From: Niallia sp. Man26
Lineage (GTDB): Bacteria; Bacillota; Bacilli; Bacillales; Cytobacillaceae
DNA: 64,000 bases
Assembly: GCF_022049065.2 (NCBI RefSeq)
Contig: NZ_CP095743.1
Location: 3,487,001-3,551,000 of the forward strand
Direction of reading: 5' to 3'
Position 1 is the first letter of the stretch. Every line of letters starts with the position of its first letter. Shown here one piece after another: positions 63,488-64,000 of the stretch. The position numbers were made by a program, and so were the translations under genes. Below the pieces are notes generated by a model. That model made no database searches and had not been told where the DNA came from. It saw only the letters and a program-made list of their open reading frames with translations.

Positions 63488-63887
63488 GTTCCATCATCTC
63501 CTTTTAAATAAGTGATTCAACAACTTGAATATTATGATTATTATGAAAATTTAAGTTATAAAGAGCCTTTTACAGTCTGACAAATGCTCCTTTCCATCCG
63601 TTATAAAAAGTGACAATAGTTGTTAATAAACCTAACATATTTTAATATGTGTTAATAATATAAGAGTTGTTTTTGAAAAGCATTGGAGAAAATGTAAAAT
63701 TTACACAAGATTTCTAGACTGTTTGCACATTTTTGGAGGAAGATCGGCTTTTGAAGTAAGCATTTAGTTAACAACACAAAAAATGGAGTTACCCTATTCT
63801 GAATACACCTCTACTTCTTTCAGTTATTAGTGTTATTATGGCAGAACCAAATGTAAGCTTTTTTACATATAAGAAGAGGTAAAAATC
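63488..63887. other. Control region upstream of the allantoin operon
   Basis: 400 bases without a gene. Besides the TnrA-like box it has a short palindrome TGTAAAATTTACA at 63693-63705 and ATGTAA/TTACAT at 63851-63868 next to the partial gene on the right. Confidence 0.4.
63621..63637. promoter_or_regulatory. TnrA/GlnR-type nitrogen box
   Basis: TGTTAATAAACCTAACA has the TGTNA-N7-TNACA dyad of 17 bases. TnrA activates purine-catabolic and other nitrogen genes in Bacillus, so its place here is meaningful. Confidence 0.55.
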
Positions 63888-64000
63888 ATGAAAAAATTCA
63901 CGCGAACTAAGTTTAAGCATAAATGCACTACTATAAATCTTACTTATAATAGCTATGCTAAATACGATAACCCCTTATTGCCGCAGTATTTCAATATTTC
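63888..64000 (+). CDS. Possible start of a protein gene running off the window
   Basis: ATG at 63888 after AGAGGT opens a frame of 37 codons to the window edge (MKKFTRTKFKHKC start). The basic N-terminus is not diagnostic and no family is recognised. The ribosome site and an upstream dyad are the only support. Confidence 0.3.
   Translation, partial: MKKFTRTKFKHKCTTINLTYNSYAKYDNPLLPQYFNI

Overview
The window is a chromosomal stretch of a low-GC, endospore-former-type Bacillaceae bacterium. The evidence is AGGAGG-type ribosome sites, Bacillus-style terminators, CcpA (cre) and TnrA-like boxes, a YtvA blue-light receptor, YezG/LXG toxin-immunity genes, a PlcR-type regulator and an epsC-type RNA leader. 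The genus cannot be fixed by eye; something near Niallia/Bacillus is an inference. There are no rRNA or tRNA genes, CRISPR arrays or insertion sequences.

Region 1 (1-15514, minus strand, very AT-rich) is an exopolysaccharide/capsule locus of the Wzx/Wzy type. In transcription order it has a PHP tyrosine phosphatase, a long leader region, a Wzz-like kinase activator, a BY-kinase, an EAR/epsC-type RNA, the Wzy polymerase, a priming sugar transferase, several glycosyltransferases, ManC (GDP-mannose supply), an acyltransferase, a pyruvyltransferase, the Wzx flippase, another glycosyltransferase, and a membrane-anchored CBM/GH26 enzyme cut by the window edge.

Region 2 (15949-21200) has a chemoreceptor, small metabolic genes (VOC, PhzF) and two unknown proteins. 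It also holds a cyclic-di-GMP-I riboswitch in front of a 34-residue Cys-rich protein, and a candidate C-rich small RNA.

Region 3 (21300-27741, minus) is a polymorphic-toxin island. One LXG toxin with a nuclease-like C-terminus is followed by a row of immunity genes. Those nearest the toxin are intact and the distal ones are mostly frameshifted or carry a stop.

Region 4 (27930-36085) is mixed: a DUF1232 protein, a DUF1906-LysM protein, a secreted subtilase with Ig repeats, GalU, YtvA (apparently using an ATC start) and tiny membrane proteins.

Region 5 (36281-48418) is pentose scavenging: GH51 arabinofuranosidase with an AraNPQ-like importer, YesL and an ArsR-like regulator, then an HxlR/alcohol dehydrogenase pair (the latter frameshifted) and a ChvE-GguAB-like sugar importer.

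Region 6 (49020-64000) has an ECF sigma/anti-sigma pair with an autoregulatory promoter. A glycan-use operon follows (GPH symporter plus an 800-residue glycan-active-looking protein, divergent AraC regulator). Next are a PlcR/PapR-like quorum-sensing pair, a TetR/azoreductase pair with clear operators, a YcdB-like protein and an allantoin operon.

The most noteworthy observation is the divergent PlcR-type receptor and 39-residue pre-peptide ending in LPFEH, the same ending as some B. cereus group PapR signals, in what looks like a different genomic setting. Runners-up are the riboswitch with its mini-protein, the decaying immunity array, and the two structured leaders in the exopolysaccharide locus.
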